Below, one piece after another: positions 51,370-60,127 of a DNA stretch of 60,127 nt (position 1 is the first letter of the stretch; every line of letters starts with the position of its first letter). The notes beneath the pieces were generated by a model. That model worked only from the letters and a program-made list of their open reading frames with translations, was not told the DNA's origin and did not search any database. The translations under genes were made by a program, and so were the position numbers. Origin of the DNA: Acidimicrobiaceae bacterium (GTDB lineage: Bacteria > Actinomycetota > Acidimicrobiia > Acidimicrobiales > RAAP-2); contig PMON01000076.1 of the NCBI GenBank assembly GCA_003162395.1, forward strand, positions 1 to 60,127, written 5' to 3'.

Positions 51370-54235
51370 ATGACCGGCGCAGGTGGTGGGGTGACCATCG
51401 TCGACCTCATCGGGCGAGCATGCCGCTCTCACAAAGACGGCATCGCCGTCACCGGCATCGGCGACACGCTGACCTACGGCGAGCTCTGGGAGCGGTCCCA
51501 GGAGCTCGCGGCGCTGCTCGTGTCGCGCGGCGTCCACGGCGAGGACCTCGTCGGGCTGCTGTGCCCCTCGAGCAGCGACCTGCTCATCGGCATCATCGGG
51601 ATTCTGTCGGCTGGTGCCGCCTGGGTGCCGCTGGACCCCTCGGCGCCACCGCCTCGACTCGAGTTCGTCGTCAGGGACGCGGGACTCACGTCAGTCGTGG
51701 CACCCGAGCACCTCCGCGAGCTCGCAACCGATCTCGGCATCGTCGCGGTCGCACCGACGCGGACCACGACGCACGCAGTCCGACCCGCAGCGACGAGGCC
51801 TACGCCGGCGTCGGTGGCCTACGTCATCTACACGTCCGGCTCGACGGGGACGCCCAAGGGCGTGGTCATCGAGCACCGGACCCTCGTCGAGGTGCTGTCC
51901 TGGATGATGGCGGCCCTCGAGCCGAGCGTCGGTGACCGGTTCATCGGTACCGCCTCGCCGTCGTTCGACGCCTCGATACCCGTCACGCTGCTTCCGCTCC
52001 TCACGGGGGGCACCCTGGTGACCCTCAGCGCCGATGCCGCCAGGGACCCGTTCCTGCTTGCCGACGAGCTCTCGAGATATCGCCCGCAGGTCCTGCAGAC
52101 CGCGCCCGCCACGCTCAGGATGCTCACCGAGATGGGCTGGGCGGGCGATCCCGGACCTCGACGTCTGGACGGGCGGCGAGCGGACGCCGCCCGGCGTGAT
52201 CGCCCACATCGCCCCAAGGGTGCGCACGCTGTGCAACTGGTACGGGCCGACCGAGGCAACCGTGCAGGTCTCCATGGCGACGCTTCGCGCGGGGGACCAC
52301 GAGTCCCCGGTCGGCGTGCCCTTCGAGTACTCGCCCTGCGTGCTGCTCGACGCGGCGGGCGCCGAGACCCCTCCCGGCGAGATCGGCGAGCTCTACATCA
52401 CGGGTCGATCGCTGGCACGCGGCTACCTCAACGACCCTGTTCGAACCGCTGCCCGCTTCTGTTCTATCGAGCGTCCTGACGGCACGACGATGCGCGCCTA
52501 CCGGACCGGTGACCTCGCGCGGGCGGGCGACGATGGCTCGCTCGTGATCGTCGGACGCGTCGACGACCAGCTCAACGTCCAGGGCTACCGCGTGGAGCCG
52601 AGCGAGATCGAGGGCCGCCTGGTCGAGCACCCTGGCGTCCTCGAGGCGGTCGTGGTCGCGAGGCCGGATCAGGGCGACGACGACACCCAGCTGGTCGCCT
52701 TCGTCCGCGCGAACGAGGGTGTCGCCGCCCAGTCGCTGCGCGACTTCGCGGCCGAGACGCTGCCGCGGCACATGGTGCCGGCCCACGTCGAGCTCGTCGA
52801 TGCCTATCCCGTGAACGCCACGCACAAGATCGATCGCCAACGCCTCTGCACGATGGCGCTCTCGACGTCGGCCTCGACATCGCGGGGCACGTCCTCTGGG
52901 GGGGAGAGTGCCACCGAGCTCGAGCGCGAGGTGCTCGACTGCTTTGCCGCCGTGCTCTCGATCGAGCCTGGGTCCGTGGGACTCGACGATGACTTCTACG
53001 ATCTCGGGGGCACCTCGCTGCGGAGCCTCCGCCTGTTCATGCGAATCGACGATCGACTTGACGTGCGGCTGCCGCTGTCGAGCATCGCCAGCGCCTCGAC
53101 GCCGCGACTGCTCGCCGCCCTGGTCGCCGAGGCCCGCCGTCGGAGCGGCGGCACGGGCCCCGACCGTGGTGAAGAGCCCCATCACGAGTGGGAGCGGCTG
53201 CTGAACGGGATCTGGTCAGAGGTGCTCGGGCTGCGCCACATCTCGAGGACCGATTCGTTCTTCGACATCGGCGGCTCACCGTCGGACGCGCATCGCATGC
53301 TCGACGAGCTGAAGGACCTCTACGGAGCGACGGTCTCGCTGGTCGAGCTCGAGTCGCACCCATCGATCATGGAGCTCGCGATCCTCATTATGCGCAGCAC
53401 CGAGCGCGCGGTGCTGGTGCCGCTCACGACGACGGGGGAAAAGCTGCCGATCTTCCTCGTCGCGGGCGCGGGTGGACTCGCGATCTCGTTCCTGCCGCTC
53501 GCACGGCTGCTGGGGCCGGATCAGCCCACCTACGGCTTGCAGGCCCGGGGCATCGAGCGGCGAGCGATCCCCGACCTCACCCTCAAGGGCTGCGCGCGGC
53601 GCTACGTCCGCGCGATCCGCGAGGTCCAACCGCACGGGCCCTACGTCATCGGTGGGTACTCGCTCGGCGGCGTGGTCGCGCTCAAGATGGCCGAACGCCT
53701 CGAGGCCATGGGCGAAGAGGTGCGACTCCTCGCGATCTTTGACACCTACCTGTCGACCGCCATGATTGGCCGATCGAGGTCGCGGCGCGACGAGCGCGCC
53801 CTGCGACCCCATGCCCTGCCCAAGGGGGCGCCGAGGCTGTCGACGGTGCTGCACCTGCCGATCTGCGGGATCGTCCAGCTTCGCGGCACGGCCCAGTTCG
53901 AGGTGTTCGCCGCACTAGGTGAGCTCCAGGGGATCTTTGCCCGCCGGCTCCGCCCGTGGGCTGGCCGCGCGACGATCTTCCTCTCCGACGACGAGGAGTC
54001 CACGTACCTCGAGGCGTGCTGGTCCAAGTTGCTCACCGGGGACTGGTCGAGCGTCCGCGTGCCCGGGGAGCACCTCGGCATGCTCGAGCTTGGCAACGTC
54101 CGTGCCGCCGCGTCCATCCTGCGCACCCAGATCCACGAGGCGCTCGGCGACGAGGGGCACGACCGGCCCGGCGGGGTCGACGAGGGCACAGGGGCACCCC
54201 TGCGGCCTCGCCCCGCAGCAGTCCGGACGGACTGA
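51370..54235 (+). pseudogene. NRPS-like A-PCP-PCP-TE gene interrupted by a frameshift near 52140
   Basis: ATG 51370 has AAGGA six bases upstream. The first frame codes the adenylation domain to about residue 257 (A3 motif YTSGSTGTPKGV). Near 52131-52150 the similarity moves one base forward into the second frame, which continues with DLDVWTGGE, NWYGPTEATV, YRTGDLARAG, GRVDDQLNVQGYRVEPSEIE and HKIDRQRL. Then follow a carrier domain (DLGGTSLRSL), a second carrier-like domain (DIGGSPSDAHR) and a thioesterase with GGYSLGG and GEHLGML. With one base removed, the protein would be 954 residues. A single-module enzyme like this would activate and release one amino or other acid. The lesion lies in a G-rich run, so a sequencing error is possible. 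Confidence 0.8.
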
Positions 54236-54280
54236 CGTGGTGTCACCCGGCGGCGACCCGATGCCGACCACGAGCGAGGC

Positions 54281-54777
54281 GGTGCCCGCGTCGTCGTTCG
54301 CACTGCGACCGACGAGGACTGGGACGAGATCTACGCGATCTTCACCTAGGTCGTCGACGAGGGCCGCACCTACGCGTCTCCCGAGGGGCTCTCCTCGCGC
54401 GACGCCCGGTCCCTGTGGATGGAGACCGACCCGGGTCGGACGGTCGTCGCCGTCGCCGGCGGCCGCGTCGGCGGCACCGCGAAGATGGGGCCGAACCGCC
54501 CGGGCCGCGGCTCGCACTGGCCACGGCCAGCTTCATGGTCCACCCCGCGCAGCGCCGCGAAGGGATCGCCACCGAGCTCGCGTCGCACGTGATCGAGAGG
54601 TCGCGTGCGTCGGGCTACCGGGCCATCCAGTTCAACGCCGTGGTCGAGACCAACACCGATGCCGTCGAGCTGTGGACGAAGCTCGGCTTCGCAATCCTCG
54701 CGACGGTGCCCGAGGCGTTCGACGACGCCGTGAACGGCTACGTCGGCCTCCACGTCATGTACCGCGCGCTGCGCTGA
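54281..54777 (+). pseudogene. Decayed GNAT-family N-acetyltransferase
   Basis: Reading across frames gives a recognisable phosphinothricin-type GNAT: RTATDEDWDEIYAIFT, then TAG at 54347-54349 in frame, then VVDEGRTYASPEGLSSRDARSLW and AVAGGRVGGTAKMG. A frame change near 54511-54522 leads to ATASFMVHPAQRREGIATEL (acetyl-CoA loop) and a complete C-terminus. No start codon is seen in the first frame. A stop, a frame change and a missing start together mean it cannot be made as one protein. It follows the broken NRPS-like gene, suggesting one decaying accessory locus or local sequence errors. Confidence 0.82.
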
Positions 54778-54778
54778 A

Positions 54779-56545
54779 TCAGGACCTCGGGGACGCGTCG
54801 GGCCCGGCGAATGACGCGGCCTTGCCCGACGGCGCCGCCTCGAGCATGGCTTCGAGGTCCTCTGGGGACATGGGTCGCGCGAAGAGGAAGCCCTGGGCCA
54901 TGTTGCAGCGCTGGCGCTCGAGCTCGTCGAGCTGGACCTCGAGCTCGACGCCCTCGGCGATGAGCTCGAGGTCCAGGGTCTTGCCGAGGTCGATCAACGA
55001 GCGGACGATCGCGGCGGCCTCCGGGGAGTCGTGCAGGTCCGCGACGAACGACCGGTCGATCTTCAGGATGTCGACGGGGATCTGCCGCAGGTAGCTGAGG
55101 GAGGAGTAGCCGGTGCCGAAGTCGTCCATCGCGAGCCGCACGCCGAGGTCCTTCAGCTCGCGGAGGCGGCCGGTCGCGGCGTCGGCGTCTCGCATGATCG
55201 TCGTCTCGGTGATCTCGAGCACGAGCGAGGACGGCTCGAAGCCGGTCTCTGCGAGGATGCGCCGCACGTCGTCGAGCAAGGTGGCCGACGAGAGCTGGCG
55301 AGCAGAGAGGTTCACCGCCAAGGTCAGCCCACGTTGCGTCAGCCGCCACCGCACCGCCTTCTCGCAGGACGCTCGCAGCACGATCCGGCCGATGTCGACG
55401 ATCATCCCGTTCTCCTCGGCCGAGGTGATGAAGTCGGCCGGCGCGAGGCGCCCACGGTGCGGGTGGTCCCAACGGACGAGGGCCTCGAGGCCGGTCATCG
55501 ACCTGTCGCGGATGTCGATGATGGGCTGGAAGTGCACGACGAACTCGTCCTGCTCGATCGCGCGCTGGAGGTCGATGACCAGCTGGAGCCGGTCGTTGGC
55601 CAGCGTCTCCATCTGCGGCACGAACGTGACGACCTGGTTCTTTCCGGCCGCCTTCGCCTGGTACATCGCGATGTCCGCCTCGCGGATCAAGTCCTCGACG
55701 CTCGGCTCACGGCCGCTCGCGACACCGATGCTCGCGGTGACCGAGATCACCCTGCCGTCAATCTGGAAGGGACTCCGGAGCACCTCGTTGATGCGCAGGG
55801 CCAGCAGTTCGGCGGACGAGTCGAGGGACCGCGGATTCACGAGCACGACGAACTCGTCGCCACCGAACCGGCAAAGGAGGTCCTCGGAGCGCAGGACGTT
55901 GTTCATCCGCCGTGAGGCGGCAACCAGCAGCTCGTCGCCCCCGTGATGCCCGAGTCCGTCATTGAAGGTCTTGAAGTTGTCGAGGTCGATGAACAGGACG
56001 CTGATGGCCGTCTGGTCGCGCCGTGCGAGCGACAGCAAGCGCTCGGCTCGGTCGATGAAGAGCGTCCGGTTCGGCAATCCGGTCAGTGCGTCGTGCAACG
56101 ACTGCTCCATGAGCTCGCTCTCGAGCAGCTTGCGCTCCGTGATGTCGCGCCCGTTGACGATGAGGCCCTCGACCTCGGGGTTGTGGACGCAGTTGGTGGA
56201 GACGATCTCGAGGATCCTGACCTCGTGGCTCGTCGAGACGAACCGGACGGTGTCGGTCATGGTCCCGCCCGGCAGCCGGAGGAGCTCGAGAAACCGCCGG
56301 GTCACCCGTGCGGCATCGTCGGGGTGCAGGAATGAGATCGCGCTCGTCCCGATGGCATCTTCGATGGCCACGCCGAACAAGGCGGACGCAGCAGGATTTG
56401 CATAGACGAGGAGGCCGTCCTTGTCGATCAGGACCAGCAGGTCAGCGGAGTGCTCCGCGACCGTCGACATCGCGGCGAAGAAGCCCGCGGCGCCGTTGGC
56501 ACGGAGTGCCTCGGTACGCCCGCCGCCCGCTACGAGCTCGAGCAT
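54779..56545 (-). CDS. PAS-GGDEF-EAL cyclic-di-GMP signalling protein
   Basis: A 588-residue protein with no membrane helix. A PAS domain (residues 25-145) ends in NGRDITERKLLESELMEQSLHDALTGLPNRT. The GGDEF domain has the active-site GGDEF at 228-232, and RSED at 219-222 lies five residues before it, which fits the inhibitory c-di-GMP site. The EAL domain has EAL at 354-356 and later VLEITET, MDDFGTGYSSLSYL, DRSFVADL and LIAEGVE. Both catalytic motifs look intact, so it may make or degrade c-di-GMP depending on the PAS signal. It is a stand-alone gene one base from the convergent GNAT remnant. Confidence 0.94.
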   Translation of the reverse strand: MLELVAGGGRTEALRANGAAGFFAAMSTVAEHSADLLVLIDKDGLLVYANPAASALFGVAIEDAIGTSAISFLHPDDAARVTRRFLELLRLPGGTMTDTVRFVSTSHEVRILEIVSTNCVHNPEVEGLIVNGRDITERKLLESELMEQSLHDALTGLPNRTLFIDRAERLLSLARRDQTAISVLFIDLDNFKTFNDGLGHHGGDELLVAASRRMNNVLRSEDLLCRFGGDEFVVLVNPRSLDSSAELLALRINEVLRSPFQIDGRVISVTASIGVASGREPSVEDLIREADIAMYQAKAAGKNQVVTFVPQMETLANDRLQLVIDLQRAIEQDEFVVHFQPIIDIRDRSMTGLEALVRWDHPHRGRLAPADFITSAEENGMIVDIGRIVLRASCEKAVRWRLTQRGLTLAVNLSARQLSSATLLDDVRRILAETGFEPSSLVLEITETTIMRDADAATGRLRELKDLGVRLAMDDFGTGYSSLSYLRQIPVDILKIDRSFVADLHDSPEAAAIVRSLIDLGKTLDLELIAEGVELEVQLDELERQRCNMAQGFLFARPMSPEDLEAMLEAAPSGKAASFAGPDASPRS

Positions 56546-56728
56546 CGTCGCTCCCGCGGGCTTGGTGTCTCGCGATCCTCTCGGGTGTCAGCCAGCACGC
56601 GCGAAGTGTGTCAAGACGAGGACACGAGCAGGACTCTGCCGACACAATCCACGCCCAATTGGAAGCCGCGAGTGCCACCGATCCGGGGCGACCGCTTTGG
56701 GGCCGGCCCCGGGCGAGGTTCGTCGCGC

Positions 56729-56998
56729 CTAGCCGTGCATCTCGCGGCACGCGTCACGGGCGATCCGCAGCAGCTGACGCTGCCCGGTTCTCGTCGTGAC
56801 CCTCAGCCGCGAGAAGCTCGCCTCGCCCGGGCTGCGCACGTCGGCGTAGACGTCGGGACCGTCCTCGTGAAAGTGCACGAACGCCTTCGAGCGAAGGTAG
56901 AAGACGCCGGGGCGCTTCTCGTTGAGCAGCGGGACGGCGCGCAGCGACGCCAGCAATCCGGCGATGCCGCCCAACGCCTCGGTGCCGGCGTGACGCAT
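56729..56998 (-). CDS. Small conserved hypothetical protein
   Basis: An 89-residue protein from ATG 56998, starting five bases after the subtilase stop, so probably cotranscribed with it. It has VFYLRSKAFVHFHEDGPDVYADVRSPG and SRLRVTTRTGQRQLLRIARDAC, a compact alpha/beta domain seen in short actinobacterial proteins of unknown function. There is no signal peptide and no metal or nucleotide motif. The frame is open upstream through the protease gene, but that part is only antisense-frame shadow. Confidence 0.65.
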   Translation of the reverse strand: MRHAGTEALGGIAGLLASLRAVPLLNEKRPGVFYLRSKAFVHFHEDGPDVYADVRSPGEASFSRLRVTTRTGQRQLLRIARDACREMHG

Positions 56999-57003
56999 CT
57001 CGG

Positions 57004-59156
57004 CTACACGACGCCGACGAGCAGCGAGGGCCACGGGCGCAGAGCGGCAGGACTGACCCAGAAGGACCGTGCGACCGGCGACGCCGGCCCGAAGGCGCGG
57101 TTGCCGGCCTGGGACGCCACGATCGTGCACCGACCTGCCGCGAGGAGCGTCACGAAGCCCCATCGGGTGACCGCGCACACCGCGGGCGTGGCGGACCGGA
57201 GGGCGACACGAAGCCGCGAGGTCGCCTCGGCGAGGCGTGCCACGCTGAACCGTCGCTGGCCGTCCCGATGGCCACCGAGCACCGCAAAGGCGATCCGCTG
57301 CCCGCACTTCGTGTCGCCCACCGCGGTGACGGCGTCGAGAAGTCCACGACCGACCGCGCTCGGGCCGAAGTTGCCGACGCGCCGAGCCGAGGCGGCCTGC
57401 GCGGCCATCACGGACACCGGCGACGCGCAGGGGCGGTACTGCAGCTGCAGTGCGGCGACGACGGCGGCGTGCGGCGCCGCAGCCGACGTGCCCCAGAACC
57501 GATGGGGACTGCCCGTGCCGAAGAAGGAGTTCTGGCCGCCGTCGGTCGCGGCGATGTCGACCTGCTTGCTGACGCACCGCACGAGCGGTCTCGCCGGCTT
57601 GACGCCGTGGACCGGCCCGTAGCAGTCGATCGCGGGGCCGAAGGAGGAGAACGAGTCCGGGGCCAAGTCGGTGTAGTACGGCACGGAGGCGACGGACGAC
57701 GCGCCGAGCGCCGCGCTGTGGCCGAAGACGGTCGGGCCCACCACGTCGATGGCTCGGTTCTTGTCGAACTGCACGCCGCTCAGGTTGTCGGCGTGGATCA
57801 TGATGAACTTGAATCGTGGTGTCCCCGCTCCGCGGTAGCGGATCACGACGAGGGCGTACCTGCCCGCCGACACCTGGGTCGTGAGTTGCTGGAAGGCCTG
57901 CTCGGAGGCGAAGTTGTTGGCGTGCGCGAGGGCCTGGACCCGGCCCGTTGCCTCATTCACGAGCGCGAGGTGCAGCTCGGTGCGGATCCCGTCGACCGGC
58001 TCGTTCCACCCGAGGATCACCTGGAGGCTCCCGCGGCCGGCGAGCGTGAGCCGGTCGGTGGTGTCAGGGGGGCCCGCCGTAGCGAAGTTGTTGCACTCGA
58101 TGGCGGAGGAACCTCGGTCCGCGGCGACGACCTCGGGCTGGCACGTCGCCGGCCGGAAGTGCAGGCCCTCGTAAGAGCCCGCGTTGCGGCCGCCCACGAC
58201 CTTGTTGGAGTCGCCGGCGGCCACGAAGTAGGTCACGCCCTCGGCCTCGACGCGGTCGATGGCGACGGCGACCTCGCTCTGCTGGTAGAGGGGCTCGTCG
58301 TAGTACGCGACGTCGTCGACGATGACCTTCGCGCCGGCTCGGGCCAGGGCGAGGATCCGCGCGGCCATCTCGGGCCGACCGCCGTTGCCCGACGCGAAGA
58401 TGATCCGAGAGGCCGGCGCGATCGCGTGGACGATCTGCGCCATCGCCCGACCCTCGTCGGTCGTGCCCCCGTCGTGCAGGACGACGACTGGGGTCTTGTA
58501 GCCGCACGGGTTCGTCCGGCCCGGCAGCTGGCCGCTGGCGACGTCCTTGCTGGCACCGCCGAGGAAGTTGTACGAGTCGGCGAGTATGCCGATCGTGATC
58601 CCTGCCCCGTCGACGTGGTACTTGGCGCGCGCCTGCTTGACGTCGAGTTGCGTGACGCCTTCGGTCACGAACTTGCCGACCGGGCAGAACGCTGCCGCGG
58701 CCGGTGCGAGCACCTCACCGAGGTAGTCCACGCCCGGCACCGACCTCACCTCGTCCAGTGACGAGGGCGCCACGAGCAGTGTCACGGTCCGACGCGCCCG
58801 GTCGACGAACGCCACGTGGCCCCCAGCGCCGGCAAGCTGCCCGAGCAGACGACCCCCGGTGGCCGCGACCCTCGCCGTGACGAGGACTCGCTCGCCGGGT
58901 CCAAAGACCAGGCTGCCGCCCCCGGACACCGAGACGCCGAGACGCCGAGACGCAGCGCACGGGTGCGGGGCGCGAGCGCCGCGACGCCGGGGCGCCCGAG
59001 CGTGGCGAGCACCGGGGACAGCCTCGATGCAGCCGTGCTGGACGCGCTCGTTGCGCGAGCACTTCCCTTCGCCGCCCTCGAGAGCACCGTGGTCGAACCG
59101 ACGGCGAGGCCCAGCACGAGCGTGAGCGCGAGCGGTGATCGGATCGTTCGGTTCAT
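57004..59156 (-). CDS. Subtilase-like secreted protease, frame interrupted in an 8-bp tandem repeat (possible phase variation)
   Basis: ATG 59156 opens a frame with a good signal peptide (RTIRSPLALTLVLGLAVGSTTVL) that continues to an 8-base tandem repeat at 58929-58953. The protease itself is in another frame, from about 58955 to the stop at 57004. If one repeat unit is removed the two join as RALRLGVSVSGGGS and give 714 residues. The catalytic domain has ITIGILADSYNF (Asp), TTDEGRAMAQIVHAIAP at the place of the usual His, and FWGTSAAAPHAAVVAAL (Ser). Glu in the DEGRAM block may replace the His, as in related S8/sedolisin-like proteins. A putative -10 TATATT lies at 59189-59194. In the current three-unit state no secreted full-length enzyme can be made. 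Confidence 0.72.
58929..58953. repeat. Three tandem copies of an 8-bp unit inside the subtilase gene
   Basis: The unit ccgagacg occurs three times in a row (58929-58936, 58937-58944, 58945-58952) and the next base continues the pattern. Eight is not a multiple of three, so each gain or loss shifts the frame. With two units the signal peptide and protease frames are joined; with three they are not. Confidence 0.85.
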
Positions 59157-59288
59157 CAAGACTCGCGGCCCCGCGGCGACGTGCATTGAATATACCGTCG
59201 TGCATCTGGCAGGACCCGACAGGTCTCGAGTGACTCGACGCCGGCACTGCGTGCTCCTCGTCGTGTCGGGGCCCCTGCCCGCATCGTC

Positions 59289-60127
59289 TTAGCGCGGCGT
59301 GCTCGTCGGGACGTCCCGAAACGGCACCACACGCGTGGCATCGGGCTCGTGGGGCAGTCCCAGCACGCGCTCGCCGATGATGTTTCGCTGGATCTCGTCG
59401 GTCCCGCCGGCGATCGACACCGCGGGCACCGAGACGAGGACCTCGGTGATCGTGCCGGCAAGCGGCGCGTCGTCACCCATCAGCATGATCGAGGTGCCCG
59501 AGATCAGGGTGTGGACCCGCGCGGCCTCGCGTGCGACGTCGCTGCTCGCGAGCTTGCCGATCGAGCCCTCGGGACCCGGGGGCCGCCCGAGAGCACGAGC
59601 CTCGGCGGCGCGCTGGTGGGTCAGGCCCGCCACGAGTTCGAGCGCGCGCACTCTGGCGATTCCTTGGCGGACCAGGGGATCGCCGCCGCGTCCGGTCTGC
59701 TTCGAGCGCGGCGCGACGAGATCGACGCGCCCCGCTCGTTGCGGGTACCACCGATACGGCTCTGACGCGACGCGCGTCTCCTCGGCGGCCTCACGGCGTG
59801 CCCGCCCCTGCACCTCGACGTCGGGGGGCAGCGTGGTTCGCGGTGCGACCCGGCGCTCGTAGGCGAGCGTGGTCAGCGCCACCTTCCAGCCGCCGTGGAC
59901 CTCGCCGATGACGTGGTCCGCGGGGATGTGTGCGTCGTCGAAGAAGACCTCGTTGAACGACGCGTGGCCGTTCATCTGGCGCAGCGATCGAACCTCGACG
60001 CCCGGCTGGCGCATGGGCAGCGCAAAGCACGTGATCCCCTGGTGCTTTGGGACGTCCCAGTCGCTCCGGGCGAGCAGGAGCCCCATGTCGGCATGGTGCG
60101 CCGACGTGGTCCAGACCTTCTGGCCGC
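59289..60127 (-). CDS. Acyl-CoA dehydrogenase family protein, partial (N-terminal part outside window)
   Basis: The open frame runs off the right edge and codes the last 279 residues. It includes GQKVWTTSAHHADMGLLLAR (substrate/FAD loop), FNEVFFDDAHIPADHVIGEVHGGWKVALTTLAYERR, a less typical Arg-rich segment, and the C-terminal helical domain ending SIAGGTDEIQRNIIGERVLGLPHEP. The GGTDEIQRN block binds FAD of the partner subunit. These flavoproteins oxidise acyl-CoA thioesters; the chain length or steroid class cannot be told from this part. It is divergent in order from nothing in view; the subtilase gene follows it on the same strand after about 130 bases. Confidence 0.92.
   Translation of the reverse strand, partial: GQKVWTTSAHHADMGLLLARSDWDVPKHQGITCFALPMRQPGVEVRSLRQMNGHASFNEVFFDDAHIPADHVIGEVHGGWKVALTTLAYERRVAPRTTLPPDVEVQGRARREAAEETRVASEPYRWYPQRAGRVDLVAPRSKQTGRGGDPLVRQGIARVRALELVAGLTHQRAAEARALGRPPGPEGSIGKLASSDVAREAARVHTLISGTSIMLMGDDAPLAGTITEVLVSVPAVSIAGGTDEIQRNIIGERVLGLPHEPDATRVVPFRDVPTSTPR

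Overview
The window is a very GC-rich (about 70 %), densely packed bacterial chromosome segment. Many genes start with GTG, many neighbours overlap as ATGA, GTGA or TGATG, intergenic gaps are short, and the gene families (CapA, PF03640 secreted repeats with an ECF sigma/anti-sigma pair, DUF929, DUF1272, TM0106-type nuclease, MmpL) all point to an actinobacterium, plausibly an Acidimicrobiia-like lineage. That lineage is an inference. No rRNA, tRNA, CRISPR array, insertion sequence or replication origin was recognised.

Layout. 1-3.4 kb: the 3' end of an unrecognised, less GC-rich gene, an ArsB/SLC13-type permease, a CapA-family protein and a YpsA/molybdenum-carrier-like protein. 3.5-14.1 kb: a surface-polysaccharide locus. 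Two secreted GH16 glucanase-like enzymes point inward from its two ends. Between them are three GT-A glycosyltransferases, one unassigned glycosyltransferase-like protein, a flippase and three membrane proteins, most of them translationally coupled. 14.2-17 kb: an SRPBCC protein and an operon of a PF03640 secreted-repeat protein, an ECF sigma factor and a zinc anti-sigma factor. 17.1-19.3 kb: a short Erm/KsgA-like rRNA methyltransferase and an Xaa-Pro aminopeptidase. 19.6-23.4 kb: a coupled pair, a secreted or anchored protein with a Gly-Pro-Ser tail and a membrane protein with a C-terminal NHL beta-propeller. 23.4-33.6 kb: metabolic genes (epimerase, class-III aminotransferase, MFS, EEP phosphodiesterase, PhzF, PNPOx-like, NUDIX, zinc-ribbon coiled coil, histidine phosphatase, haloalkane dehalogenase, aldo/keto reductase). 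33.6-42.1 kb: one five-gene minus-strand operon with an asymmetric heterodimeric ABC exporter, a TM0106-type nuclease and a CydDC-like ABC pair. 42.7-51.2 kb: small proteins, an APH-like kinase, an ArsR/SRPBCC operon with a recognisable promoter, a methyltransferase, an MmpL transporter, an MmcQ/YjbR protein, a DUF929 protein and a DUF1272 protein. 51.3-54.8 kb: an NRPS-like A-PCP-PCP-TE gene broken by a frameshift, followed by a decayed GNAT gene. 54.8-60.1 kb: a PAS-GGDEF-EAL protein, a small conserved protein, a subtilase-like secreted protease whose frame is interrupted inside an 8-bp tandem repeat, and the C-terminal part of an acyl-CoA dehydrogenase.

The most notable observations are as follows. 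(1) The signal-peptide frame of the subtilase joins its protease frame exactly if one of three 8-bp repeat units is lost, which is what a slipped-strand ON/OFF switch would look like. (2) The two exporter halves at 38.6-42.1 kb have complementary degenerate ATPase motifs, which predicts one active and one dead ATP site. (3) The NRPS-like gene and its GNAT neighbour show a cluster of frame lesions, and the second carrier domain lacks its usual serine. (4) The polysaccharide locus is bracketed by two GH16 enzymes, each preceded by its own inverted repeat.
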